Source: an uncultured Caulobacterales bacterium
GTDB lineage: Bacteria > Pseudomonadota > Alphaproteobacteria > Caulobacterales > Caulobacteraceae
Direction: 5' to 3'
NCBI GenBank assembly: GCA_903840435.1
Contig: CAIMFV010000053.1
Location: 1 to 64,000, forward strand
Length of the DNA stretch: 64,000 nt
Shown: piece after piece, positions 25,948 to 34,588 of the stretch
Numbering within the stretch: the first letter of the stretch is position 1
Layout: every line of letters begins with the position of its first letter
Notes under the pieces: generated by a model
What the model saw: the letters and a program-made list of their open reading frames with translations, nothing else
Told to the model about the DNA's origin: nothing
Database searches by the model: none
Program-made: the position numbers and the translations under genes

Positions 25948-28200
25948 ATGATCCCGATCTCGGAAGTCTCTGAGGAGTCGCAGACCGCCCACTCTGACGG
26001 CGATGTGCTGTGGCGGGGTCGGCGTCGGTTGTGGTTCGCTGGGGCCTATATTGGCGCGGCCCTGGTCACTGCCGTCGGCGTCCTTCTCGCCGCCGCGACG
26101 CCCGGCGGTCGGGAAGGCGGCGCACCGAGCCTCGGCGTGCTCGGACTTCTAACCCTTGCCCTCGCGGTCATCGTCTCGCTGGCAGTCATGGTGGGCTTGC
26201 GGGTCTATGCGCTCTTTGGTCCAGGGACCCGCGATGCGGGAGCCCGGCTGCAAAGGCGCTTCGTTTCAGCCTTCGCCATCGCCGCCGTGGCCCCCGCTGT
26301 GATCGTTGCCTTGTTTTTTGGCCTTCTGGTGACACGCGGCATGGACAATTGGTTCTCGAGCCGCGTGCAAACCGCAGTGGAGGGCGGGGCGCTCTTCGGT
26401 CGTGCCTTGGTCGATCAGCAAAAGGATCTGGCCAAGCCGCAGGTCGGGGCTCTGGCGAGCCAGCTCAATCGGCCAGCCTTCATTCAAACCCTGGCCGAAA
26501 ATCCGGTTTCCTATTCCATCTTCCTCGATCAGGCCTTGGGCGACTATTTCAGCGCTGTCTATGTCATCGATGCTGACGGGCGGGTCATGGCGCGCGCCGA
26601 AGCTCCGGGGGGGCCGCGCTTTCAGCCGCCGCCGATGCGGACGCTCGATCAAGCCGCCAACTCATCCCAGGTCGAAATGCGTCTCGACGACGACAATGTC
26701 ATGCGCGCTGTCTATCGGCTGGGCGGCTATCACGGCGCCTTTCTCTATGTGGTGCGCCCGTTGGAGCCAGGACTGATCGACCAGTTGCGCGTCTCGGAAC
26801 GGGCCATTGTTGATTACCGCGCCAGCCTGGAGAGCCGAACAACCGTCCAAGCGATCTTTCTCGTCAGTTATCTCAATACCGCTTTGTTAGTCCTGGTCGG
26901 CGCGATTTTTGTCGGCATGAGCCTCGCGAACCAAATTGCCGATCCGGTGGCGCGCTTGGTGAGTGCCGCTGACCGCGTGTCGACCGGCGACCTCAGTGTT
27001 CGCGTGGCCTATGCCGGCGATCCGGATGAGATAGCGGTGCTGAGCCGCGCCTTTAATCGCATGACCGCCGATCTGGAGACCAAGCAGCGCGAACTACGCT
27101 CCGCCAGTCTGGAGGCCGAGGATCGTCGCCGGTTTATCGAAACCGTGCTGGCGGGGGTCAATGCTGGCGTGCTTGGCCTCGATACGGACAACCGCATTGT
27201 GGTGGCCAATCGCCGGGCGTTTGATCTGTTAGGTTTTGACGCCGCCGACCGGGCGCAGGTGTTTGGCGCCGCCTTGACCGATATTGTGCCGGAAATGGCC
27301 GAGCTCTTTCCCCGTGAAGGCCGAGCCTCAGGCGATGTCGAAACCGAGATCGATCTGGTGCGCGACGGTGAAACGCGGCGGCTGCGTTTGCGGTCTTCGG
27401 ATCGGGCGGGCGTTGGCCCCGTCATTACCTTTGACGATATTACGCGTCTCGTCTCGGCCCAGCGCAGCGCCGCATGGCGCGATGTGGCGCGACGCATCGC
27501 CCACGAGATCAAAAATCCCCTGACGCCGATTCAGCTGTCGGCCGAGCGGTTGAAGCGCAAATACCGCAAGGACATTACCCAAGACGTTGAGACCTTTGAT
27601 CGCTGCACCGACACCATTATTCGCCAAGTCGGCGATATTGGTCGCATGGTCGATGAGTTTTCCGCCTTTGCCCGTATGCCCGCGCCGAAGTTCAGCCTAG
27701 AAGACGCCACCGAGCTCATCCGTCAGGCTGTGTTTGCCCAGAGGGTCGCTCTGCCGGAAATCGAACTAAAACTCGAAGACCCCGGCATGTCGGCGCCAAT
27801 TGTCTGTGACGGTCGGATGCTGGCCCAAGCGCTCGCCAATATCTTGAAGAACGCCGGAGAATCGGTTGGGGCCCGCATGGCCACCGACGCCTCGCGACCG
27901 GCGCGGATCACGGCTCGCCTAAGTCTGAGCGGGGACGACGTCATCTTTGAGATCGAAGACAATGGTGTGGGCCTGCCTGTGCGCAACCGGCACCACCTCA
28001 CCGAGCCCTATGTCACCACCCGCGAGAAGGGAACGGGGCTTGGGCTCGCCATTGTCAAAAAAATCATGGAGGAACACGGCGGTGAGCTGGTTCTTTCCGA
28101 TGCGGACGACGGGACCGGCGCCAAGGTGCAACTGCGCCTGCCTGTCTCACGGACGACACTGCGTGCCGATGCAGTCGGCGCTGAGGGTTTCGAGAGGTAA
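25948..28200 (+). CDS. ntrY: Nitrogen-regulation membrane sensor kinase NtrY
   Basis: NtrY is the membrane kinase partner of NtrX, linked to nitrogen, redox and envelope signals in alphaproteobacteria. The 750-residue protein has about four membrane helices: three in residues 25-140 and one near 305-330 after a ~160-residue periplasmic segment. HAMP (LANQIADPVARLVSAADRV), PAS (NRIVVANRRAFDLLGFD) and HisKA with His519 (RIAHEIKNPLTPIQLSAERL) follow, then an HATPase ending GTGLGLAIVKKI. It follows ntrC by 76 bp, with only a weak 5-bp stem-loop (25901-25914) and T-run between, so partial termination is possible. Confidence 0.96.
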   Translation: MIPISEVSEESQTAHSDGDVLWRGRRRLWFAGAYIGAALVTAVGVLLAAATPGGREGGAPSLGVLGLLTLALAVIVSLAVMVGLRVYALFGPGTRDAGARLQRRFVSAFAIAAVAPAVIVALFFGLLVTRGMDNWFSSRVQTAVEGGALFGRALVDQQKDLAKPQVGALASQLNRPAFIQTLAENPVSYSIFLDQALGDYFSAVYVIDADGRVMARAEAPGGPRFQPPPMRTLDQAANSSQVEMRLDDDNVMRAVYRLGGYHGAFLYVVRPLEPGLIDQLRVSERAIVDYRASLESRTTVQAIFLVSYLNTALLVLVGAIFVGMSLANQIADPVARLVSAADRVSTGDLSVRVAYAGDPDEIAVLSRAFNRMTADLETKQRELRSASLEAEDRRRFIETVLAGVNAGVLGLDTDNRIVVANRRAFDLLGFDAADRAQVFGAALTDIVPEMAELFPREGRASGDVETEIDLVRDGETRRLRLRSSDRAGVGPVITFDDITRLVSAQRSAAWRDVARRIAHEIKNPLTPIQLSAERLKRKYRKDITQDVETFDRCTDTIIRQVGDIGRMVDEFSAFARMPAPKFSLEDATELIRQAVFAQRVALPEIELKLEDPGMSAPIVCDGRMLAQALANILKNAGESVGARMATDASRPARITARLSLSGDDVIFEIEDNGVGLPVRNRHHLTEPYVTTREKGTGLGLAIVKKIMEEHGGELVLSDADDGTGAKVQLRLPVSRTTLRADAVGAEGFER

Positions 28201-28206
28201 GTGGCG

Positions 28207-29601
28207 ATGGCGACAGACATCTTGGTGGTCGATGACGAGCAAGATATTCGCGAGCTGGTGGCGGGCATCTTGGAGGATGAGGGCTATGCCGTCCGCACAG
28301 CCCAAGATAGCGAGCGCGCCTTAACCGCCTTGCGCGAACGCCGTCCGGCCTTGCTCATCCTAGATATCTGGATGCAGGGCGGCGGCATGGATGGGTTGGA
28401 ACTGCTCGACATGGTCAAGGCGCTTGATCAGGATTTGCCGGTCATCATGATATCTGGCCATGGCACCATTGAGACAGCCGTTTCGGCAATTAAACGCGGC
28501 GCCTATGACTTTCTCGAAAAACCATTCAAGGCCGACCGCCTTGTCCTCTTGGTCGCCCGGGCCCTAGAGGCGGCGCAGTTGAAGCGCGAGAACCGCCGTT
28601 TACGCACCCAGTCCATGGCGCCGGACGGCTTCCTCGGCAAATCCGCCGCCGCCCAAAATCTACGCCAGCTGATTTCGCGGGTCGCGCCTGCCAACAGCCG
28701 AGTGGTCATCGCAGGCCCTCCCGGGTCGGGCAAGGAATTGGTGGCGCGGTTGATGCATGGGGCGAGCCCGCGCACCCAGGGCGAATTTGTCGCGCTCGCA
28801 GCCGCCGGTATGACGCCGGACCGCCTCGACCTGGAATTGTTCGGTGAGGAAGGCGAGGGCGGTCGCCCGTCCAAAATCGGCGCCTTTGAGCGTGCCCATG
28901 GCGGCACGCTTTTCCTCGATGAGGTGGCCGATATGCCGCGTGAGAGCCAGGGCCGCATCTTACGGGTCCTGGTCGAGCAGCGCTTTCGCCGGGTGGGCGG
29001 CGATACCGATGTTCAGGTCGATGTGCGGGTGATTTCCTCCACCTCGCGCGACCTGCGCGAAGAGATAGTGGCCGGACGGTTTCGGGAAGATCTGTTCCAC
29101 CGCTTGAATGTGGTGCCGGTGCGCGTGCCGGGACTTTCCGAGCGGCGCGAGGACATTGCCGAATTGGCCAATTACTTCATCGAACGAATTTCCGAGGCCA
29201 CGGGTCTGCCGCGTCGGGTCCTGGGCGAGGACGCCATCGCCACATTGCAGGTGCATGATTGGCCGGGCAATGTCCGCCAACTGCGCAATAATATCGAACG
29301 CCTGCTCATCCTCGCCACCGGTGATCCAAGCGAGGAGATCACCGCAGAAATGCTGCCTTCAGAAGTGGCGACCGCCGGGTCCGCAGGCTCGGTCGGGGCA
29401 GAACGCATCATTGCCTTGCCGCTACGCGACGCCCGTGAAGTGTTTGAGCGCGAATATCTGCACGCCCAGATTCTACGCTTTGGCGGCAATATCTCGCGGA
29501 CCGCCGCCTTTATCGGCATGGAGCGTTCAGCCCTGCACCGCAAGCTCAAGTCATTGGGGGTGGCGCCAAGTCGTGCAGGCGACGAGGAGGAGGAGGACTA
29601 A
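28207..29601 (+). CDS. ntrX: Nitrogen-regulation response regulator NtrX
   Basis: NtrX is the regulator paired with NtrY. The 464-residue protein has a receiver (Asp53 in LLILDIWMQGG), an AAA+ domain with Walker A AGPPGSGKE (169-177) and Walker B TLFLDEVADM, and a C-terminal Fis-type HTH (NISRTAAFIGMERSALHRKL). Like alphaproteobacterial NtrX generally, it lacks GAFTGA; the loop region is GEEGEGGRPSKIGAFERAHGG. The ATG at 28207 is nine bases after GAGAGGT, which favours it over the GTG at 28201. It immediately follows ntrY, and dat begins five bases after its stop. Confidence 0.95.
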   Translation: MATDILVVDDEQDIRELVAGILEDEGYAVRTAQDSERALTALRERRPALLILDIWMQGGGMDGLELLDMVKALDQDLPVIMISGHGTIETAVSAIKRGAYDFLEKPFKADRLVLLVARALEAAQLKRENRRLRTQSMAPDGFLGKSAAAQNLRQLISRVAPANSRVVIAGPPGSGKELVARLMHGASPRTQGEFVALAAAGMTPDRLDLELFGEEGEGGRPSKIGAFERAHGGTLFLDEVADMPRESQGRILRVLVEQRFRRVGGDTDVQVDVRVISSTSRDLREEIVAGRFREDLFHRLNVVPVRVPGLSERREDIAELANYFIERISEATGLPRRVLGEDAIATLQVHDWPGNVRQLRNNIERLLILATGDPSEEITAEMLPSEVATAGSAGSVGAERIIALPLRDAREVFEREYLHAQILRFGGNISRTAAFIGMERSALHRKLKSLGVAPSRAGDEEEED

Positions 29602-29606
29602 TCGCC

Positions 29607-30473
29607 ATGGGACGCATCGCCTATGTCAATGGCGCCTATCGCCGCCACGCCGAAGCTGCGGTTCACATTGAGGATCGCGGCTTTCAATTTGCCGACGCCG
29701 TTTATGAAGTCTGGGCTCTGGTCGATGGAGGGTTGACCGATTGGGACGGCCACATTGCCCGGCTGAAGCGGTCGCTGGGCGAGCTTGAGATTGCCGAGCC
29801 GATGAGCGAGGCCGCCCTAAGCGTGGTGCTGAAAGAAACTGTGCGCCGTAATGGTGTCCGCGATGGCCTGGTCTATTTGCAGGTCAGCCGGGGGCAGGCG
29901 GCGCGCGACCACGCCTTTCCAGACCCAGCGCCGTCGCCAACCGTCGTGGTGACGGTCAAGCCCATCGATCCTAAAGTGATGCATGCCAAGTCCGAGGCGG
30001 GCGGGGCGGTGATCAGCCTGCCCGATCAAAGGTGGGGTCGGTGCGATATCAAAACGGTTGGCCTGTTGCCCAATGCTATGGCCAAGACCGCTGCCCGAGC
30101 ACAAGGGGCGATTGAAGCTTGGCTTGTTGACGCCGACGGCTGCGTCACCGAGGGCAGTTCGACCAATGCCTGGATTGTCGATGCGGCGGGCGTGCTGCGC
30201 ACCCGGGATATTGGCGCCAACATTTTGCGGGGCGTCACTCGGGCGACCCTGCTCGAGATTGCCAAAGGTTTGCAGATCCCCGTGGTCGAAGGCCCGTTTA
30301 CGTTGGAAGAGGCCAAGGCGGCGAAAGAAGCCTTTTTTACTGCCGCCTCGGCCTTTGTGACGCCGGTAACTTCGATTGATGGACAGAAGATCGGGGATGG
30401 AAGGCCAGGACCGGTAGCGCTGCGCTTGCGTAGCCTCTATATTGGGGGCGCGCGAAACAGCGCTCGCGTCTGA
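29607..30473 (+). CDS. dat: D-amino-acid aminotransferase (PLP fold type IV)
   Basis: This enzyme interconverts D-amino acids and 2-oxo acids, supplying D-Ala or D-Glu. The 288-residue protein is a fold-type IV aminotransferase: [30 protein letters not shown] at the N-terminus (given in part), [19 protein letters not shown] with the PLP-binding Lys, [12 protein letters not shown], and a C-terminal [12 protein letters not shown]. The [12 protein letters not shown] form and the lack of branched-chain features favour D-alanine transaminase. 4-amino-4-deoxychorismate lyase is a related alternative but less likely. It sits in the run between ntrX and hfq, where other genes such as trkA are found in some relatives. 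Confidence 0.88.
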   Translation: MGRIAYVNGAYRRHAEAAVHIEDRGFQFADAVYEVWALVDGGLTDWDGHIARLKRSLGELEIAEPMSEAALSVVLKETVRRNGVRDGLVYLQVSRGQAARDHAFPDPAPSPTVVVTVKPIDPKVMHAKSEAGGAVISLPDQRWGRCDIKTVGLLPNAMAKTAARAQGAIEAWLVDADGCVTEGSSTNAWIVDAAGVLRTRDIGANILRGVTRATLLEIAKGLQIPVVEGPFTLEEAKAAKEAFFTAASAFVTPVTSIDGQKIGDGRPGPVALRLRSLYIGGARNSARV

Positions 30474-30519
30474 GCGGCTTTGCAGCCAGAGGCGGGACTT
30501 GGGATGCGTATGTGTGTGT

Positions 30520-30535
30520 GAAGGCGCTCGCCTTC
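30520..30535 (+). promoter_or_regulatory. Hairpin in the hfq leader
   Basis: GAAGGC-GCTC-GCCTTC is a perfect 6-bp stem with a 4-base loop, directly after a (TG)5 run (TGTGTGTGTG), 21 bases before the hfq ATG and just upstream of AAGGGA. Hfq is known to control its own translation in several bacteria by binding its leader; whether this hairpin takes part is unknown. Confidence 0.4.
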
Positions 30536-30556
30536 AAAACAAGGGAACAGACGAAA

Positions 30557-30811
30557 ATGTCGACCGACAAGAAGCAGAACCTGCAAGACACCTTTTTAAA
30601 CAGCGTTCGTAAGACCAAAACTCCGCTGACCATCTTCCTCGTCAACGGCGTTAAGCTGCAAGGTGTGGTGACCTGGTTCGATAATTTCTGCGTGCTGTTG
30701 CGCCGCGACGGCCAGTCGCAGCTCGTCTACAAGCATGCCATCTCCACCATTATGCCTGCGCAACCGGTTCAACTCTATGAACCCGGCGCGGACGGCGAAC
30801 TCGACGATTGA
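30557..30811 (+). CDS. hfq: RNA chaperone Hfq
   Basis: Hfq is the hexameric Sm-like protein that pairs small RNAs with mRNAs. The 84-residue product has [15 protein letters not shown] at the N-terminus, Sm1 ([20 protein letters not shown]) and the Sm2 motif VYKHAIST. A short acidic tail (ADGELDD) replaces the long tail of enterobacterial Hfq. The ATG at 30557, ten bases after AAGGGA, gives the conserved start MSTDKKQ; an upstream in-frame ATG at 30512 would place the leader hairpin inside the coding region and is rejected. The stop overlaps the TTG start of hflX. Confidence 0.98.
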   Translation: MSTDKKQNLQDTFLNSVRKTKTPLTIFLVNGVKLQGVVTWFDNFCVLLRRDGQSQLVYKHAISTIMPAQPVQLYEPGADGELDD

Positions 30812-32226
30812 GCAGCCAACCCTTCATTGACCGCCGACCGGTTGTTGAACAGACGCTGGTCGTCCATCCCTTAAGGCCCGGCGGTGCGGAGGACCGTGCC
30901 CCGGAGACCCGGCTGATGGAGGCTGTGGGCCTTGCGGAAGCCTTGGGCCTGTCAGTGGTGGGGGCGGAAATCGCCCCCTTACGGGCGCTGACGCCTGCCA
31001 CCCTGTTTGGCAAGGGCAAGGTGGCGGAGCTTGGCGCGCGTGCGGTCGAGATGGAGGTCGAGGTGGTCGTGGTCGACGACGCCCTGACGCCGGTCCAGCA
31101 GCGCAATCTGGAAAAGACCTGGCAGGTTAAGGTGGTTGATCGCACCGGCCTGATCCTTGAGATCTTTGCCCGGCGGGCCCGGACTCGCGAAGGCAAGTTG
31201 CAGGTGGAATTGGCCCGGCTTGCCTATGAGCGCTCGCGTCTGGTGCGAACCTGGACCCACCTGGAGCGGCAGCGCGGCGGTTTTGGTGTGATGGGCGGGC
31301 CGGGCGAAACCCAGATCGAAACCGACCGCCGCTTGCTGGCGGAAAAGATCTCCAAGCTCAAACGCGAGCTGACTGAGGTGCGTCGCACCCGCACCTTGCA
31401 TCGGTCCGCCCGTCAGCGCGCGCCCTTCCCAACCGTTGCCCTGGTTGGCTATACCAATGCGGGTAAATCAACTATATTCAACCTAATCACACGGGGTGGG
31501 GTGCTGGCCAAGGATATGGTCTTTGCTACGCTGGACCCGACCTTGCGCGAGCTAAAACTCCCCGATGGCCGGCCTGCCATCCTCTCCGACACGGTGGGGT
31601 TCATCTCCGACCTGCCCCACGAATTGGTCGAGGCCTTTCGCGCCACCTTGGAAGAGGTGCAAGAGGCGGATTTGATCCTGCACGTCCGCGATATTGCCAG
31701 CGACGATTCGGACGCCCAGGCCAAGGATGTGGCCGATGTGCTATCGCGCCTTGGGGTCGACGCGGCCTGCGATCCTAGGGTGATCGAGGTGTGGAACAAG
31801 GTCGATTTGGCGCCAGAGGCTGAGCAGGGCCTGATGCGAGCCCGCGCCCTCTTGCGTCGTGAAACCGGCGTGGCGGCGGTCGTGATGTCAGCCATAACCG
31901 GCGAGGGCGCGGACGCACTGCTCGACCTCATCGCTGCGCGCATTGATGAAGCGCCACCGACCCACCTGACCCTGCGGCCCGATCAGGGCGAGGCGCTGGC
32001 CTATCTCTACCGTCATGGGCGCGTGGTCACCCGCACTGAAACGCCGGACGGCGATGTGACGCTGGCCGTGCGTCTCGATGCTCAGGCGCTGGGACGGTTC
32101 GCCCGGCTCTATCCAGAGCTTATTTCCCAGAGTGGCCATAGCCGCGCTCCTGCACCCTCAGACGCTCAGGCGGAGACACTCGACGGAGATCTGCTGGCGA
32201 CCCCGTTTCAGCCCACGCCGGTTTGA
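30808..32226 (+). CDS. hflX: GTPase HflX
   Basis: HflX is a ribosome-associated GTPase that can split stalled or heat-damaged ribosomes. The 472-residue protein has an N-terminal HflX subdomain ([18 protein letters not shown], then a basic coiled region with [20 protein letters not shown]) and a G domain with G1 [10 protein letters not shown]3 [17 protein letters not shown] and G4 NKVD. Length is normal. It starts at a TTG inside the hfq stop (TTGA), so translation is probably coupled; the hfq-hflX pair is conserved in proteobacteria. It converges with mazG. Confidence 0.96.
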   Translation: MSSQPFIDRRPVVEQTLVVHPLRPGGAEDRAPETRLMEAVGLAEALGLSVVGAEIAPLRALTPATLFGKGKVAELGARAVEMEVEVVVVDDALTPVQQRNLEKTWQVKVVDRTGLILEIFARRARTREGKLQVELARLAYERSRLVRTWTHLERQRGGFGVMGGPGETQIETDRRLLAEKISKLKRELTEVRRTRTLHRSARQRAPFPTVALVGYTNAGKSTIFNLITRGGVLAKDMVFATLDPTLRELKLPDGRPAILSDTVGFISDLPHELVEAFRATLEEVQEADLILHVRDIASDDSDAQAKDVADVLSRLGVDAACDPRVIEVWNKVDLAPEAEQGLMRARALLRRETGVAAVVMSAITGEGADALLDLIAARIDEAPPTHLTLRPDQGEALAYLYRHGRVVTRTETPDGDVTLAVRLDAQALGRFARLYPELISQSGHSRAPAPSDAQAETLDGDLLATPFQPTPV

Positions 32227-32248
32227 GATTGCGGCGCGCAACCTGGGT

Positions 32249-33082
32249 TTATGCGGTCGGGGCGATAGCCTCGCCCCGCTCAATCGCCTTGGCTTCGTCC
32301 CACAGGGCATCCATGCGGGCGAGCCCAGCGGTTGCTAGAGGGACCCCATCGGCGGACAGGCGAGTTTCGATGTGATGAAAGCGGCGGCGGAATTTTTCGT
32401 TTGCCCGGCGCAAGGCCGTTTCGGGATCGACCTCAAGCTTGCGGGCTAAATTGGCGCAAACAAACAGGAAATCGCCTAATTCTTCTTCGGCCTTGTCCCG
32501 GTCGGCTGCGGCGATTTCGACTTCGAGCTCAGCAAGCTCTTCCTTCAACTTGTCCATCACCTCAGCGAGGCTTGGCCAGTCAAACCCGACCCGCGCCGCC
32601 TTGGCGGTCAATTTTAGCGCCCGTGTCAGTCCTGGCAGTTGAGGTGGCACCTCGTCGAGCAAACTTGCAGATTGAGACTTGGGCTTGGCGGCGCGCTCGG
32701 CGGCCTTGATGTCTTCCCAGGCGGCGGTTTGAGCGGCTTGGTCGGCGTAATTCGCGTCGGCAAAGACATGCGGATGGCGGCGGATCATCTTGTCGGTAAT
32801 GGCCCGTGCCACCGCCTCAAAATCAAATTGGCCTTCCTCCTCAGCGATCCTTGCATGGAACACCACTTGAAACAGCAGGTCGCCCAATTCGTCACGCAGA
32901 TCGGCCATGTCGCCGCGCGCAATCGCGTCCGCCACCTCATAGGCTTCCTCAATCGTATAGGGCGCAATGGTGGCATAGGTTTGGGTCTTGTCCCACGGGC
33001 AGCCGGTCTTTGGATCGCGGAGCTTGGCCATGACCTGCAAAAGGGCGGTCAGGGCGGGCGAACTCTCAGACGTGGGCGGCAT
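32249..33082 (-). CDS. mazG: Nucleoside triphosphate pyrophosphohydrolase MazG
   Basis: MazG hydrolyses (d)NTPs to NMP and pyrophosphate, cleaning nucleotide pools or affecting (p)ppGpp under stress. The 277-residue protein has two tandem MazG repeats: the N-terminal one with CPWDKTQTYATI and EEAYEVADAI...DELGDLLFQVVFHA, and the C-terminal one with KEELAELEVEI and EEELGDFLFVCANLARKL. Both EExxE/ExxD metal sets are visible, as in E. coli MazG. The ATG at 33082 is chosen; the frame extends to 33136 only into the upstream transporter gene. It overlaps that gene's end by 17 bp. Confidence 0.95.
   Translation of the reverse strand: MPPTSESSPALTALLQVMAKLRDPKTGCPWDKTQTYATIAPYTIEEAYEVADAIARGDMADLRDELGDLLFQVVFHARIAEEEGQFDFEAVARAITDKMIRRHPHVFADANYADQAAQTAAWEDIKAAERAAKPKSQSASLLDEVPPQLPGLTRALKLTAKAARVGFDWPSLAEVMDKLKEELAELEVEIAAADRDKAEEELGDFLFVCANLARKLEVDPETALRRANEKFRRRFHHIETRLSADGVPLATAGLARMDALWDEAKAIERGEAIAPTA
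32258..32278. terminator. Stem-loop at the hflX/mazG convergence
   Basis: CGGGGCGA-TAGCC-TCGCCCCG is a perfect 8-bp GC-rich stem with a 5-base loop, 31 bp after the hflX stop and within the last codons of mazG. There is no T-run on the plus strand. It may halt hflX transcription from running into mazG, or stabilise the 3' ends of both mRNAs. Confidence 0.35.
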
Positions 33083-34487
33083 GATCAGGCGTGTCCTTCG
33101 ACAGTTTTGCGGCAAGCGCGACTTGAATCGCGGCATGCTTTTCCTCGGTCAAAGGGTATCTGATCATCACAGCCGCGCCCAGTCCGCAGAAGAGGACCGG
33201 CGGCACGAGGAAGGCGAAGGCGAGGCCGTCGAGCGCCGATTTGGCGTTGGCGGCCCCTTCATGGGGCTGGAACCCGACCAGCGCCAGAAGCGGAAAGGCT
33301 GCGCCTACCGCTAAGGCGTAGCCGAGCTTGGTGGTGGAATTGATTAGCGCATAAAGAACGCCCGTTTCGTCGCGTCCGGTTTCCAGCCGGATTGCATCGC
33401 CCGCATCGGCTATCATCGCCCGGATGAGGAGCACCGGAGCGGCATAGCCGAGCCCCGCCAGAAACAGCAAGACATTGGCGAAGACGAGCGAAGGCGCCGG
33501 AAAGAGCACGATACTGAACTGGAAGGCTGAAAAATAGGCGGCGGCGCCGATCAGAGCGCCATGCTTGCCGATCCGCCGAGACAGCGCCGTCCAAAAAGGT
33601 GTGCCGACAATACCGCCGATAAAATAGATCAATAATAACAGATTGCTCGACAGACTTGAGAGGCCTCGCACCACGTGAAAATAGAATTGAAACAGGGCGC
33701 CGGTGACACCGGGCGCAAGTGAGAACATCAAACAGGCCAAGATCACCCGCCCGGCATAGGGATGCCTGATGAGACGAAACGCAGCGGCCAATGTATCTGT
33801 GGGTGTGCGATGGCTTGCAGCCTCCAGAGGCGCAGGTTCCGGTGTAAAGACGGTCAAGAGGCCGATGGTCACGGGCAAGGTGGCGAGCACGAAGACACCC
33901 ATAGAGGTCACCGCCACGCCGGGTCCGCGCCAGCCCGCCATATAGGCGCTCACGGGCAGGGCGACAGCGATGATCAGGCCGAGCACATTGGCGTTCTGCC
34001 AATAGCCGAACACCCGAGACCGGCCGTGATAGGCGCTCGACAGGACCGAGCCCCAGGCCATTTGGGCCAGGATCAAGGTGGAATAGCCGAGATAGGTGAG
34101 GCCAAGCCCAACCGCCAGCCAAGCAAATCCGGCCCCCTTGGGTGGAAAAAACAAAATGCCTGCGCCGACCGCCAGAATCGGGGCGCAGATCAACGACCAG
34201 AGCCGAAAACGGCCAAACCTTACCCGCGTCTGATCCATCCAACCGCCAAGCAGGGGATCAACCACCACATCGCCAATGCGCGCCAACATGAAAGCAAGCC
34301 CGACCAGCGCCAGGGGCACGCCGACCACATTGGCGTAGAAGCCCGGCAGATAGACAACCAGGGGGATACTGACAGCCGAATAGGGCAAACAGGGCGCGGC
34401 AAATGCCATCAGTCGCGCAGCCGAAATCTGTGCGTCGCCCGGCGTCGCGCGTGCTTGGCCAGCGTCCTGGCTCACGGTTTGGCTCAT
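33066..34487 (-). CDS. GPH-family (MelB-like) sugar:cation symporter
   Basis: A 473-residue major-facilitator protein with about 12 helices. The segment VGLAFMLARIGDVVVDPLLGGWMDQTRVRFGRFR (given in part) is the glycoside-pentoside-hexuronide (MelB/XynP) signature: an Asp in helix 2 and the D-x-T-R-x-R-F-G-R-x-R loop. A second half starts at about residue 245. Substrate cannot be read from sequence; sugar or glycoside uptake with Na+ or H+ is the family role. The next gene upstream is a secreted phosphatase-like enzyme, so a link to nutrient salvage is possible. Its end overlaps the mazG start. Confidence 0.88.
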   Translation of the reverse strand: MSQTVSQDAGQARATPGDAQISAARLMAFAAPCLPYSAVSIPLVVYLPGFYANVVGVPLALVGLAFMLARIGDVVVDPLLGGWMDQTRVRFGRFRLWSLICAPILAVGAGILFFPPKGAGFAWLAVGLGLTYLGYSTLILAQMAWGSVLSSAYHGRSRVFGYWQNANVLGLIIAVALPVSAYMAGWRGPGVAVTSMGVFVLATLPVTIGLLTVFTPEPAPLEAASHRTPTDTLAAAFRLIRHPYAGRVILACLMFSLAPGVTGALFQFYFHVVRGLSSLSSNLLLLIYFIGGIVGTPFWTALSRRIGKHGALIGAAAYFSAFQFSIVLFPAPSLVFANVLLFLAGLGYAAPVLLIRAMIADAGDAIRLETGRDETGVLYALINSTTKLGYALAVGAAFPLLALVGFQPHEGAANAKSALDGLAFAFLVPPVLFCGLGAAVMIRYPLTEEKHAAIQVALAAKLSKDTPDHAAHV

Positions 34488-34545
34488 GGCCCTTTTCGCC
34501 TCCCTATGGCGTTGGGCGGCGTTGCGTTTGGCTTATTGCGCGCCC

Positions 34546-34560
34546 GTCTCTATCAGAGAC
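34546..34560. promoter_or_regulatory. Palindrome between phosphatase stop and transporter start
   Basis: GTCTCT-ATC-AGAGAC is a perfect 6-bp inverted repeat with a 3-base centre, 59 bp upstream of the GPH transporter ATG and 29 bp after the phosphatase-like gene stop. It could be an operator or a weak mRNA hairpin; no T-run follows on the minus strand. Confidence 0.25.
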
Positions 34561-34588
34561 TGACCCCGTCGCCGCTGCAAGAGGCTAA

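Noticed and set aside
30512-30556. N-terminal extension of Hfq from an upstream ATG
   Set aside because: The added residues contain a hairpin and TG run, and the ATG at 30557 has the Shine-Dalgarno and gives the conserved start.
33259-34242. 327-residue minus-strand frame and 33762-34655 plus-strand frame
   Set aside because: Both lie within the GPH transporter, whose membrane helices and signature explain the region.
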